A stretch of 51,784 bases of DNA from Synechococcus sp. AG-683-C23 (lineage in GTDB: Bacteria; Cyanobacteriota; Cyanobacteriia; PCC-6307; Cyanobiaceae): NCBI GenBank assembly GCA_003208835.1, contig QCVD01000014.1:1-51784 (forward strand). The letters are read 5' to 3'. This document shows, one piece after another, positions 1 to 10,761 of this stretch. A program made the translations under genes and the position numbers. The first letter of the stretch is position 1, and each line of letters opens with the position of its first letter. The notes under the pieces are model-generated. The model did not search any database. It had not been told where the DNA came from and worked only from the letters and a program-made list of their open reading frames with translations.

Positions 1-219
1 TGGTGCCCCCAGGTTGATCAGCTGGAGGCGGACTTGGCTCCCTATACAGAGCCCCGTCTGCTGGAGAGTTGGCGCGAAGCTCTGAAACAACTAGACGCTT
101 TGGAAGTACGTCCGGGCCCTTCATTGGTTAATCCGGCCACTTGGCAGTTGCGCTGGCGGCAACGGCTGAAGCGGTTGCGTCGAGTGTTCGATCGGTTGCC
201 CGGCTGGCCTGCAACCTGA
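1..219 (+). CDS. C-terminal end of an unidentified protein (5' partial)
   Basis: The reading frame is open from the first base and stops with TGA at 217-219, leaving 72 residues. The tail is rich in Arg, Leu and Trp, with a basic stretch near the end, and shows no motif I recognise. It lies about 80 bases upstream of an ABC exporter and surface glycosyltransferases on the same strand, so a role in envelope polysaccharide work is possible but is only a guess from context. Confidence 0.5.
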   Translation, partial: WCPQVDQLEADLAPYTEPRLLESWREALKQLDALEVRPGPSLVNPATWQLRWRQRLKRLRRVFDRLPGWPAT

Positions 220-301
220 TTGAGACTGCATAAGCCCCGATCTAGGTTGCAACTACAGCAGGTTGGCGATTTGTCTGCCTTCTTGTTGGCTTGATGTTTT
301 C

Positions 302-2119
302 ATGCCGGTTCAAAGTCAAACCTGGACAGATCTCAGACGATTGCTGAGTGAGTTGCCATCTAAAAGAATCCGATACTTAATCGTGGTCGTCTTGGCTTCT
401 GTATTTCAGGGCTTGATGGATGTTTTGTTGGTAGCCCTACTCGCTCGAGTTGTTGGCCTGATTACTGGAGTAAAGCTCACTGATCAGATCCCCGGAATTC
501 ACTTTTTTGGTGGTGGTGTTCTTGATCAAGCTGGATGGTTGTTGGGTCTATTGATAGTGACTTTCTGGTTGACATCAGCAATACGATTTGGAGTTGCTTA
601 TCTGCAAAGCATGCTAAGTGCTGAAATTTGGAATGATTTAGTCAATAAAGTCTATAGCAATCTGATGCTTCAGGATTATGAGTTTTTTGCGAAGCGCAGA
701 ACAGCTAACTTGTCTGAAAGCTTTAATAGAATTTTGAACAAACTGTCTGAATCTATTGTTAGTCCTGTAATAGCTATGACTAGCAGCGGAGTATCAGTAA
801 TAGTTCTTTTGATTGGTGTTGTATTTGTTCTTGGCTTTCCCGCACTTGTGATGTTTGGATTGCTAATGGTTGCCTATATTCTATCTGCAAAGCTAATCAT
901 CCCATATCTACGTTTTGCGACAAAACAACGGATGCGTTATTCGAGAAGAATTCACATGATGCTTGTTGAGTCATTGCGGTCTATGCGAGATGTTCATCTA
1001 TATTCAGCTGATCAATTTTTCATTGGACGATTTGCCCGGGATAGCCTCGTTGCCAAGCGTTATGACAAGTTGGCAATATTGTTGCCAGATGTTCCTCGTT
1101 ACTTAATTGAGCCTGCAGGAGTAACAATACTTTTTGCTGTCTGCCTATTGCCTATATTTTTCAGTGGAAGTGAGGGTGAAATTCGTCAAGTTGTGCCTAC
1201 CCTTGCTGCTGTGCTAGGCACTTTATTAAGAATATCTGCTCCCTTGCAAAATACTTTTCGTAATAGCAACAAATTGCGTGGTGGTTTACCTGAAATACGC
1301 GACGCCCTTGAACTTCTTGCTTTACGTCCAAAACGAATTTTATCTTCTTCTCCTGGAGTGCCTACTTCGCATGGAATAATGCCACGTCAGTCTATTCAAC
1401 TAAAAAATGTAAGTTATCATTATTCAGAAATGGAGAGAGAAATACTTTCTGAAGTAAACATTACTATTCCTATTGGATCTCGAGTGGCGTTGGTAGGCCG
1501 AACTGGTAGCGGCAAGACAACTTTAATAAATCTCCTTCTTGGTCTATTTAAGCCGAGTTCAGGGAGTCTTCTTTTGGATGGAGTGTCCTTGATCCCAAAG
1601 GAAGTACCTGCTTGGCAAGCTAATTGTGCACTGGTTCCGCAAGATATTGTTTTGCTTGATGCTAGTGTCAGGGAAAATGTTGCATTTGGGGTTAATCATG
1701 AGGACATTGACGATAGTAAAGTTTGGAATGCATTAGACGCCGCTCAGTTTCATGATCCTGTAAGTTCTATGACTTATGGTTTATATACAATGATTGGAGA
1801 GAATGGAATTAAGCTTTCTGGTGGTCAAAGGCAACGCCTTTCTTTAGCACGTGCCTTTTATAGAGAAGCAAAGGTACTCGTTTTGGATGAGGCAACAAGT
1901 GCACTCGATAATAAAACTGAAGATGAAGTTATGCAGGCATTAGATTTAGTTGGAAGACGATGTACAACGATTGTAATTGCACATCGACTTTCAACAATCC
2001 GTAAATGCGATCGAATTTATGAGATTCATGATGGAAGAATTAAAGCATCTGGCAATTTCGAAACTCTTTGTGCTTCTTCAGATTCATTCCGGGAAATGAC
2101 TCAATTCGAAAAGAGCTAA
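302..2119 (+). CDS. ABC exporter, fused membrane and ATPase domains
   Basis: This is a half-transporter of about 605 residues: an N-terminal membrane domain with several hydrophobic segments (roughly residues 20-310), then a nucleotide-binding domain. The Walker A motif GRTGSGKTT lies near residue 398, the signature LSGGQRQR near 505, and a Walker B with DEATSALD follows. This is the MsbA/exporter family, which moves lipids, lipid-linked sugars or peptides outward using ATP. I start at ATG 302; the frame extends to a TTG at 263, but that start is less likely. Glycosyltransferases follow at once, so a glycan or glycolipid substrate is plausible. The gene is visibly AT-rich compared with the housekeeping genes further along. 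Confidence 0.85.
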   Translation: MPVQSQTWTDLRRLLSELPSKRIRYLIVVVLASVFQGLMDVLLVALLARVVGLITGVKLTDQIPGIHFFGGGVLDQAGWLLGLLIVTFWLTSAIRFGVAYLQSMLSAEIWNDLVNKVYSNLMLQDYEFFAKRRTANLSESFNRILNKLSESIVSPVIAMTSSGVSVIVLLIGVVFVLGFPALVMFGLLMVAYILSAKLIIPYLRFATKQRMRYSRRIHMMLVESLRSMRDVHLYSADQFFIGRFARDSLVAKRYDKLAILLPDVPRYLIEPAGVTILFAVCLLPIFFSGSEGEIRQVVPTLAAVLGTLLRISAPLQNTFRNSNKLRGGLPEIRDALELLALRPKRILSSSPGVPTSHGIMPRQSIQLKNVSYHYSEMEREILSEVNITIPIGSRVALVGRTGSGKTTLINLLLGLFKPSSGSLLLDGVSLIPKEVPAWQANCALVPQDIVLLDASVRENVAFGVNHEDIDDSKVWNALDAAQFHDPVSSMTYGLYTMIGENGIKLSGGQRQRLSLARAFYREAKVLVLDEATSALDNKTEDEVMQALDLVGRRCTTIVIAHRLSTIRKCDRIYEIHDGRIKASGNFETLCASSDSFREMTQFEKS

Positions 2120-2124
2120 ATCTT

Positions 2125-3300
2125 GTGGCTGACTTTGTAATTTTGGCGACGGCTGATTGGGATCACCCACTTTGGACTAATAAGCAGCATACAGCTCTTA
2201 GTTTAATTGATCATGGTAATAGAGTTCTTTATATTGAGTCCTTGGGATTGCGTTCGCCACGTGCAAGCGTTGCGGATGGTCGTCGAATATTGAGAAGGCT
2301 TCAGCGAGTTTTGCGCCCTCCTCGGCGAGTCAGAAAGAATCTATGGGTTTGGTCACCACTTGTTGTCCCAGGGGGTACTCATGGGCTTGTGTTGGCTATC
2401 AATCGTTTTCTAGTACGGAAAGGCTTGTTAATTATTCTTCGCCAAGTTGGCTTTAAATCACCATTACTTTGGACTTACAACCCTCTTTCGCTTTTATATC
2501 TATCAATTAATGATTTTCAAGGGTCGATCTATCATTGTGTAGACAGTATTCAGGATCAGCCTGGAATGCCCTCAGAATTAATTCGGCGAAGTGAAAGGGA
2601 GCTATGTAGTGCCATGAATGTTGTATTTACGACGGCTCCAGAATTGCAGCTACGTTTAAAATCTTTAAATGTGCACACTTATTTTTTCGGAAATGTCGCA
2701 GACGCTGATCATTTCCGTCGAGCTTTAGAGATGGATTTACCTTGTCCTAAGGATCTCTCTTTAATTCCTCGACCAAGGATATTGTTCGTAGGTGCTCTTG
2801 ATGCTTATAAGATTGATTTTGCGATGATAGAGACATTGATTATGAATACACCAAAATGGTCCTATGTTCTTGTAGGTCCAATTGCAGAGTGTGATGCTTC
2901 GACTGATTTATCTGATCTTATTTCCTTGCCAAATGTGTTTTGGTTTGATACCCGCCCATATAAGGAGTTACCAGACTGGCTTGCTAATAGTGACGTGGCA
3001 TTACTTCCTTTGCGTCAGAATGACTATACTCGGTATATGTTTCCGATGAAATTTTTTGAATATCTAGCATCTGGCTGTTCTACGGTGGCAACTGCTATTC
3101 CTTCATTGCAAGCTTATGGTGATGTAGCTTATCTATGTGAGCCATCCTCAAAGGAGTTTGAAATTGCTATTTGTAAAGCTCTTCAAGGAGAGGGGCCGGA
3201 TCCCGTAGAAATATATAAAAGAGCATCTCAATCAACCTATAAACGACGTACTAAAGATATGTTGGAGATTTTGGACAGGTTAGGTCTGCTTTCTAATTGA
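2125..3300 (+). CDS. Glycosyltransferase, GT-B type (group 1-like)
   Basis: The product is about 391 residues, starting at GTG 2125, six bases after the exporter stop; an upstream in-frame start at 2068 would overlap the exporter by 52 bases. The C-terminal half has the GT-B donor-binding pattern: a strand after RPRILFVGAL, then PMKFFEYLASG and a conserved Glu-containing helix. Proteins of this kind move a sugar from a nucleotide donor to a surface glycan; some resemble the teichuronic acid enzyme TuaH. Tight spacing suggests co-transcription with the exporter. Donor and acceptor cannot be told from sequence. Confidence 0.75.
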   Translation: MADFVILATADWDHPLWTNKQHTALSLIDHGNRVLYIESLGLRSPRASVADGRRILRRLQRVLRPPRRVRKNLWVWSPLVVPGGTHGLVLAINRFLVRKGLLIILRQVGFKSPLLWTYNPLSLLYLSINDFQGSIYHCVDSIQDQPGMPSELIRRSERELCSAMNVVFTTAPELQLRLKSLNVHTYFFGNVADADHFRRALEMDLPCPKDLSLIPRPRILFVGALDAYKIDFAMIETLIMNTPKWSYVLVGPIAECDASTDLSDLISLPNVFWFDTRPYKELPDWLANSDVALLPLRQNDYTRYMFPMKFFEYLASGCSTVATAIPSLQAYGDVAYLCEPSSKEFEIAICKALQGEGPDPVEIYKRASQSTYKRRTKDMLEILDRLGLLSN

Positions 3301-3756
3301 TAAAGGTATTGCTAAATGGATTGTCTTTGGACTAATGAGAAAAGCTATCAAATTTAATCTAGCTTGGCTTGATATTATGACTCAAAAGAATTATTTTCTC
3401 GGATTCTAGATGTTTTTTAATATGATCTTGTAGCTAGTTTGATAGCAGGCTAATTGTTGCCCGTAGAACATTAGTCAACATCTCCAGGGAGTTTTAAGTA
3501 ATAAGAATGAATGACTAGTACGGCGACATGCTTTTAGATCTTTACCGTCTGGGTTGTGCGACGGACCTTACCTTAGCGATATTATCAATTTTCCACTTTG
3601 TTGCCACAAATTTTGTAGAGAAGTTCAAGAATCTTCCATTGCTTTGAGACCTCTGGAGGTGTACCATATATTATATGAGTATCAATAAATGTAAACAATA
3701 TAACTTGGCTGAGCGAATTAGTTTCACATTATTTCAAAGTAAATTCTTTCAAGACC
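3301..3756. other. AT-rich intergenic stretch, no gene recognised
   Basis: This 456-base gap between two glycosyltransferase genes is AT-rich, has stops in all frames and holds no recognisable coding relic, RNA gene or strong hairpin. It may contain the promoter of the downstream gene. Confidence 0.5.
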
Positions 3757-4686
3757 ATGAAATACAAGACACTCTTTGCAAGATTTACAGGAAAAGTTTA
3801 TATTTTTGGCCGCAAAATGGCAAAAATTGTATATTTTTCGACTATCTATGATCTAAAAAGATTGTATTTCGTTTATATGTCAAACTTCAGGCCGCCGATG
3901 AGTGAGTCGAGTGATATTATTATTTCGCTTACATCTTATCCAGGCAGAATTGACAATGCTTGGTTGACTATCGAGTCTCTTTTCTGGCAGACTTATACTT
4001 ATAATTCAATCGTGTTGGTGCTCTCGACGCAAGAATTTAAGGGAAGAGAGTTGCCAAAATCGATTCGTCAGCAAATCCGCCGAGGACTCAAGATTTTATG
4101 GACAGATCAAATCTTTAAGAGCTTTGGTAAATTCATTCCGGCGTCTCAGGAATACCATGAAAAATATATAGTCACTTTCGACGATGATATTATTTATGAG
4201 AAGTGGAGGCTTGAAAAATTGGTTCGAATGTCTAGAAAATATCCTAATGCCATAATTGGTCATCGCGGTTATATTGTACCAATAAATAATGGTGTGATTT
4301 CAGGATGTTATAATACTTGGTCTCGAGCTAATATTAAAACACCTTCAGATAGATGTTTTTTGACCGGAGTTGGAGGAATTATTTATCCTCTTAATAAAGA
4401 GCTAAGGGATAAAATGTCTAATTATACTATCGCTAGTCGGCTATGTCCTGCTGCTGATGACATATGGTTTTGGTATTGTGCTGTAGAGACGTGTATAGAG
4501 CTTATATGTCTAGGGATCAACGATCTTAACTATGAGAAAGAACAGTTAAAGGGGCCAGGACTTTGGCAAACAAATTGTTTAGAAAATAAAAATGATGCTC
4601 AACTTTTGTCACTTCTCGAAGTGTACGGAGAATCACTTAAATTGAAGCCATCTGCTTGTTTTAGCTTAAATGATCAATCAGCTTAG
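3757..4686 (+). CDS. Putative glycosyltransferase with DDD motif
   Basis: This predicted protein has 309 residues. After a variable first 45 residues it shows SLTSYPGRIDN, then an internal VTFDDDIIYEKW, which looks like the metal-binding Asp motif of GT-A glycosyltransferases. Similar proteins occur in capsule and O-antigen loci, and I infer a role in surface glycan assembly. The start is uncertain: ATG at 3757, 3878 or 3898 could serve, and the conserved part begins only after 3898. The gene is strongly AT-rich with codon use unlike the photosynthesis genes in the window, which suggests horizontal transfer. Confidence 0.6.
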   Translation: MKYKTLFARFTGKVYIFGRKMAKIVYFSTIYDLKRLYFVYMSNFRPPMSESSDIIISLTSYPGRIDNAWLTIESLFWQTYTYNSIVLVLSTQEFKGRELPKSIRQQIRRGLKILWTDQIFKSFGKFIPASQEYHEKYIVTFDDDIIYEKWRLEKLVRMSRKYPNAIIGHRGYIVPINNGVISGCYNTWSRANIKTPSDRCFLTGVGGIIYPLNKELRDKMSNYTIASRLCPAADDIWFWYCAVETCIELICLGINDLNYEKEQLKGPGLWQTNCLENKNDAQLLSLLEVYGESLKLKPSACFSLNDQSA

Positions 4687-4895
4687 TAATTTACTGTAAC
4701 TTCCTTATTGATTTTTGCCCCCGGCCCTGGGAGAAATACTTCTAGGTTCGTATGGACTGCAAAGCTTTATTGTCAGCTAGAATAGGTGTGGGATTATTAT
4801 TCCTGCTAATGGGTATAACTAATCGATTCGTCGTACGATTCTTTCCATGCTGCTCCAGATTAAATTCTTGATTTAATAGCTAGGGCTTGTGGTTA

Positions 4896-5501
4896 TTATA
4901 ATAAGCTTATAATATTGTCTACTGACGCTTTTAAATGTTTAGGTAAGTGCATATTTATTTTTGTAGATGATCGTTCCACTATCGGCGGGAAGTCGCTGCA
5001 GTCGATGCCAAGAAAATTTGATAGCTTCTCGTTAGAAGCGTCGAATAGTTGATCGAAGGGTATAGAACAAACAGGAAGTGATTTTGAATTAAATGAATGC
5101 CAAGCTTCAAATTGTCGAACCATTACATTTAACATTTTATGATCGGAATATAGGCCCAATTTGCTATTCTTAAGCTTCAGATAGTTGGTATAGTACCAAC
5201 GCCAACCTCGTCTCTTCTGTGAGGCAAGAGCTCTTAGTGGATTGTCAAATATATATATGGCTTTAAGGTTGGGCATTGAATCAAACTCTACTGGATTCGG
5301 ATAGTGACAGAGATATTTTTTCCATGTAGCCGTCCTCGTGTTGAATCCTTTTGATTCCAAATAATTTGACAATGTATTTGAGGCTGTTCCTCCGAAAGAG
5401 CATACCCAAATGTCCATTTTTTCGGCATGAATCATTTCTTCAATGGTATTTTCGCTAATCCGCCGCAAGAGATGTTTTCGAATATTTGAATCGATGATCA
5501 T
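4896..5501 (-). CDS. Small sulfotransferase-like protein
   Basis: This 201-residue predicted protein carries, near residue 30, the stretch WVCSFGGTASNTL, which resembles the PAPS-binding loop of sulfotransferases. It also has a mid-protein FDNPLRALAS, which could be the 3'-phosphate-binding region, and a C-terminal SIPFDQLFD. It may be a short member of the sulfotransferase superfamily that modifies a surface glycan or lipid. It runs opposite to its glycosyltransferase neighbours and sits in the AT-rich region. Family membership rests on motif resemblance alone; a kinase-like P-loop protein is the alternative. Confidence 0.5.
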   Translation of the reverse strand: MIIDSNIRKHLLRRISENTIEEMIHAEKMDIWVCSFGGTASNTLSNYLESKGFNTRTATWKKYLCHYPNPVEFDSMPNLKAIYIFDNPLRALASQKRRGWRWYYTNYLKLKNSKLGLYSDHKMLNVMVRQFEAWHSFNSKSLPVCSIPFDQLFDASNEKLSNFLGIDCSDFPPIVERSSTKINMHLPKHLKASVDNIISLL

Positions 5502-6127
5502 TTGTATGATTCAGTTGCTTATCCTTACTCTATCGAAATAAGTCTCAATCTGTCCACGAGCCTAGTCAAATTATTTTCGATCGAGCTTAAAGCGATTATT
5601 AAAATATATTATATTTTATGTCAGGCCTGATTTTCATATTCTTTGGTTATTGTACTTTCTCTTTGCCGACATGCTTGGATATGCACCGTGTTTGTTTAAA
5701 TACTCTTGGCTTCAGTTGTTGATGATTGCGATTTGCCTACTATTCCTCCAAAGACATGTCTCCCGAATGCAAGGTATGTCATTTTGCTAGGCAAATTGAT
5801 TTAATTCTTAAGCTCTTCAATTTGTAATGACATCCATCTGACAGGTTTCATTTCTGAAAGGGATTAGCGCTTTCTCTTGGCATGTTTTTGGTTAATTTTG
5901 ACTATGTCTTTACTGTGACAGATAAGTTAAAGTCGTTTGTTTGCTGGCTTTAATTGCGCCTTATTGACTAAGTCGTAAATGTGTGGTTAATGAATGGGTT
6001 GGATAGGAATTATTTTTATGTCTCCGGAAGCTTTGTTGGTTTATGCAATGCAAATATTTATCCTGTAATTAATCATCTCCTCTGAGTTATCTGTTGGACA
6101 AGGGTATTTGCTATAAAAAGTCGATGC
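5502..6127. other. AT-rich intergenic stretch, no gene recognised
   Basis: These 626 bases between the sulfotransferase-like gene and kdsA are AT-rich and closed by stops in every frame. I found no convincing coding relic, tRNA or terminator hairpin. The stretch probably includes the 3' flank of kdsA and decayed sequence. Confidence 0.45.
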
Positions 6128-7012
<885 letters not shown>

Positions 7013-7148
7013 TCACAAATTGTCATTCATGATTTAATGCTTTTGGGCGCAAAAATAATTTTTTTGAAGGGTTTGCCTGGCCTGATTTGATTGTTTGCAC
7101 TCTGCATGTTCATCTAGGTGTTGAAAAGACTTGAGCGCGCTGATTTTC

Positions 7149-7748
7149 TTATATCAGCCCGACGCTGAGTGGATCATTGCTGTAGCGGCCAAGTTCAAAA
7201 TCGTCCTGAAAAATGCGGTAGATCGTACGTTCTGTTTGAGGTTTGTAGTAAGACGTCTAGCGGTTTGCAGCGTTGGTGACTTTCTCTTGTTGGCTTAATT
7301 CAATACTATGCCGCTTTCGTAACCGTTCTTTGGCGCGACATATTAATCCAGTGGACTTCAGTGCAAGCGGAAGGTCTTCAGCCAAATTCTCAAGTCTCCA
7401 AATGTTGCTCAATCGTGAGAGTGGGAGCAGAAGAATCTCATTTTGTGGTCGCTAATGATGATTCTCCGAAGGCCACCATGCTCGAGAAACGATACAAAAG
7501 ATTCAAACTCTCTTGGGCTGTTGTCACCAAATCTACCGACGGAGGTATATTTTCGCTAATCTAGTTGGCAATTTTGTCGAGAAATGCGGATTGTTGCTCG
7601 GCCACGGGCTTCGAGCAACTGTAAAAAAAGAGTATTGGTGAGGTATTAAGAGCTCGTTCCATTCTTTAGAAAGTTGCATGACATCAATGCCCAGATTAAT
7701 AGCATCACATTTGCTTCTCTTGTAGTCAAATATTCTATTTTGTTGCCC
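7149..7748 (-). pseudogene. Decayed sulfotransferase gene (relic)
   Basis: Reading the minus strand, one frame from about 7748 gives FDYKRSKCDAINLG, then SFFTVARSP, the place where sulfotransferases have a V-R-N-P motif. A second frame gives SPREFESFVSFLEHGG. A third gives RLENLAEDLPLALKSTGL, a stop near 7252, and then TIYRIFQDDFELGRYS before TAA at 7149-7151. The ending IYR-x2-Q-DDFEL-x2-Y is typical of sulfotransferase family 2 C-termini. The frame changes and internal stops show the gene is dead, and no clear N-terminus was found. The assignment comes from piecing fragments together by eye. Confidence 0.7.
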
Positions 7749-8138
7749 TTAGAGTGCATTGCTTAAATAAGGCCCGACGGATGAACTTCCGCTCTTGCTT
7801 ATTCTATTGCAGGCAATTTTATGCTGGGATAAAAGGCAGCTCTGCTGATGTTGTGGGGTCGAATGTTGAGAGTTTTTGTGGCCAGTCTTAAGGTCGTTGT
7901 GGTGAAATTTTCGCGTATTTCTTTGTTGATCAAGTGTTTGGCGCGAGGCGTCAGCGCTGCGAATAGAAAGTATTGTTAATATTAGTTTAAACGCTTTTTT
8001 GTCGGCTATCTCTCCTGGTTTCTGTGAACCTATTGGCGGGCTTTGGCTTGTGTTTTTAGTGGGGTGTTCGCTCTGCCGCTCATCTCACTTGATCCTTTGG
8101 CGTATCGCCTCTTGTTCCGTCGCCCTAAGGTTCTAATC
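7749..8138. other. Intergenic region upstream of the helicase
   Basis: This 390-base stretch lies between the sulfotransferase relic and the helicase start. No intact gene or RNA gene is apparent. It may hold the eroded N-terminal part of the relic on the minus strand and the helicase promoter on the plus strand, but I cannot point to either with confidence. Confidence 0.4.
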
Positions 8139-10535
8139 ATGAGCTTTTTGGCAGGCCTCAACGACGCCCAGCGCCTAGCGGTAGATCACCACCAAGGCCC
8201 CTTACTTGTGGTGGCTGGTGCTGGGAGTGGCAAGACGCGTGCGCTCACTCATCGAATCGCCCATCTCATTGGTGAGCACGGAGCGGATCCAGGCCAAATT
8301 TTGGCCGTTACCTTCACCAATAAGGCTGCCCGGGAGATGAAAGAGCGGCTCGAACTGTTGTTGGCTCAACGTCTGGCCCAAAGTCAATTCGGACAGCCTT
8401 GGAGCACGTTGCCGCCCGTTGAACAGCGGCAGTTGCGATCCCGCATTTACAGGGAGATCACGAAGGAGCTTTGGATCGGGACATTTCATGCGTTGTTTGC
8501 CCGGATGCTTCGCTTCGACATCGACAAATTCCGCGATCCAGATGGACTCACTTGGACTAAGCAGTTTTCGATTTACGACGAAGCCGATGCCCAAAGCCTG
8601 GTGAAGGAGATTGTCACCCAGGAACTGCAGATGGATCCGAAGCGGTTCGAGCCCAAGAAGGTGCGTTGGGCGATCAGCAATGCCAAAAATCAGGGTTGGT
8701 TGCCGGATCAGCTCGAAGCCAATGCGGAAGGTCAGCGAGGCAAGCTCACGGCCGATGTTTATCGCCGCTATCGCAAAGCCTTGGCGGCGAACAATGCCTT
8801 GGATTTTGACGACCTTTTGCTTTTACCGGTTCAGTTGCTCCAGCAGAACGAGCAGGTGCGTCGGTACTGGCACCGGCGCTTTTGCCACGTGCTTGTGGAT
8901 GAATATCAAGACACCAATCGCACCCAGTACGACCTGATCAAGTTGTTGGTGACTGATGGTAAAGAGCCGCAGGATTACGACGATTGGTCTGGCCGTTCGG
9001 TCTTTGTGGTGGGTGATGCCGATCAGAGCATCTATAGCTTCCGTGCCGCTGACTTCACGATCCTGATGGGCTTTCAGGATGATTTTGGTGACCAGGCTCC
9101 GGACGACACCACACGCACGATGGTGAAGCTCGAGGAGAATTACCGCTCGACGGCCACGATTCTGGCGGCGGCGAATGCGCTGATTTCGAACAACACTGAG
9201 CGGATTGATAAGGTACTTCTCCCCACCCGTGGCGAAGGGGAGCTGATCACGCTCACGCGCTGTGACGACGAAATCGCTGAGGCGGAAGCGGTGGTTCATC
9301 GCCTGCGCATGATGGAAGCCGCCAACCCAGATCTCAGCTGGGGCGACATGGCGGTGCTCTACCGCACGAATGCTCAGTCACGAGCCATGGAGGAATCGTT
9401 AGTGCGCTGGGGCATTCCTTACATCGTGGTGGGTGGGCTTCGCTTCTACGACCGACGAGAGATCAAGGATTTGTTGGCTTACCTGCGCCTTTTGGTGAAT
9501 CCTGCTGATACCGTCAGCCTGCTTAGGGTAATCAATGTGCCTAAGCGTGGGATTGGTAAAACCACCATCCAGCGCCTCACCGATGCAGCCAATCAGCTGG
9601 GCATTCCTCTTTGGGATGTGGTGAGTGATCCGGAAGCGGTGCGTTCTCTAGGTGGACGATCGGCCAAAGGCTTGCTGCAATTTTGCGAGCTCGTGAATGA
9701 TCTGAAAACTCAAGTGCAAGTGGCTGCTCCGTCGGAGCTCCTTCAGCAAGTGATGGAAAAAAGTGGGTATGTGAGTGAGCTGATCACCGAGGGGACGGAC
9801 GAAGCAGAGGAACGCCGTCGCAATCTTCAGGAATTGGTGAATGCGGCCTTGCAATACCAGGAGGAAAATGACGACGGCAACTTGGAGGGATTTTTGGCTT
9901 CTGCTGCGTTGTCGAGTGATGCTGATAAAAAAGACACTGCAGCGGATCGCGTCACCTTGATGACCCTGCACAGCAGCAAAGGTTTGGAATTTCCTGTGGT
10001 CTGCCTGGTGGGGTTGGAGCAGGGGCTCTTCCCGAGCTACCGCTCCCTTGATGACCCTGCATCGCTGGAGGAAGAACGGCGTCTTTGTTATGTGGGAATT
10101 ACCCGCGCCAAGGAACGTCTCTTCCTATCCCACGCCAGTGAGCGTCGTCTTTGGGGTGGAATGCGTGAGGCCGCCGTGCCGTCCGTCTTCCTCTCGGAGT
10201 TGCCAGAGGCTTTAGTGCAGGGCGATCTTCCACAAAGTGGCGGAGCGGCCCTCCGGCGTGAGCGCCGGTTGGACCGTCTCACCCGTGTCGATCGTGATCA
10301 ACCCTCGGCGGCCCCTGCCAATGCTGTGCGTCGTCGTCACATCGGACCAGCCCCTGGCCGCAGTTGGACCGTGGGGGACAAAGTCACCCATTCCAGCTTT
10401 GGTGTCGGAGAGGTTACCCATACCTTTGGCAGTGGGGAAAAGGTATCTATTGCCGTTAAATTTGTAGGGATGGGACCAAAAATCCTGGACCCACGTTTGG
10501 CCCCTATTGAATTAGTGATAACCAGTAACGAATGA
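8139..10535 (+). CDS. uvrD: UvrD/PcrA-type DNA helicase
   Basis: About 798 residues from ATG 8139; the frame is open further upstream, but homology begins at SFLAGLNDAQRLAV. Superfamily 1A helicase motifs appear in order: Walker A GAGSGKT, FHALFARML, Walker B DEYQDTN, VGDADQSIYSFR, EENYRST, STLHSSKGLEF-like motif V (LMTLHSSKGLEF), and VGITRAKERL. The C-terminal domain ends with a Tudor-like region (VGDKVTHSSFGVG), as in PcrA. These enzymes unwind DNA 3' to 5' in nucleotide excision and mismatch repair and clear recombination intermediates. The gene sits between the two parts of the Kdo gene set. Confidence 0.93.
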   Translation: MSFLAGLNDAQRLAVDHHQGPLLVVAGAGSGKTRALTHRIAHLIGEHGADPGQILAVTFTNKAAREMKERLELLLAQRLAQSQFGQPWSTLPPVEQRQLRSRIYREITKELWIGTFHALFARMLRFDIDKFRDPDGLTWTKQFSIYDEADAQSLVKEIVTQELQMDPKRFEPKKVRWAISNAKNQGWLPDQLEANAEGQRGKLTADVYRRYRKALAANNALDFDDLLLLPVQLLQQNEQVRRYWHRRFCHVLVDEYQDTNRTQYDLIKLLVTDGKEPQDYDDWSGRSVFVVGDADQSIYSFRAADFTILMGFQDDFGDQAPDDTTRTMVKLEENYRSTATILAAANALISNNTERIDKVLLPTRGEGELITLTRCDDEIAEAEAVVHRLRMMEAANPDLSWGDMAVLYRTNAQSRAMEESLVRWGIPYIVVGGLRFYDRREIKDLLAYLRLLVNPADTVSLLRVINVPKRGIGKTTIQRLTDAANQLGIPLWDVVSDPEAVRSLGGRSAKGLLQFCELVNDLKTQVQVAAPSELLQQVMEKSGYVSELITEGTDEAEERRRNLQELVNAALQYQEENDDGNLEGFLASAALSSDADKKDTAADRVTLMTLHSSKGLEFPVVCLVGLEQGLFPSYRSLDDPASLEEERRLCYVGITRAKERLFLSHASERRLWGGMREAAVPSVFLSELPEALVQGDLPQSGGAALRRERRLDRLTRVDRDQPSAAPANAVRRRHIGPAPGRSWTVGDKVTHSSFGVGEVTHTFGSGEKVSIAVKFVGMGPKILDPRLAPIELVITSNE

Positions 10536-10761
10536 CGTTTCTGGTCCGACAGGTCTGTTGCTAATTAGGGGATTGGGTCACAGTGGCAGCAAGATTTTGG
10601 ACCTTGCATTTGGGGTTCACTCCAGTATTTTAGGTCTTGGTGAAGAAGTTAGGGTTTTGGATAAACTCCTGCTAGAAGAGTCACGTCAAGGTCCAAGAGA
10701 TTTGCGCTTTAAGTTGCCTAGTACATGTGGTGATTCAGTGGTGATTGAACCACTTGGTTGA
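10532..10761 (+). pseudogene. N-terminal fragment of a sulfotransferase gene
   Basis: The stretch from 10546 to 10761 encodes LLLIRGLGHSGSKILDLAFG, a good PAPS-binding loop of the G-H-S-G-S type, followed by HSSILGLGEEVRVLD and a Cys-Gly near the end. This order matches N-termini of bacterial sulfotransferases. An ATG at 10532 overlaps the helicase stop (ATGA), but its frame runs only 10 codons before TAA, so a frameshift near 10545 separates it from the body. The body stops at 10759-10761, where an intact enzyme would continue for another 200 or more residues. It is therefore a truncated, non-functional relic. Confidence 0.6.
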
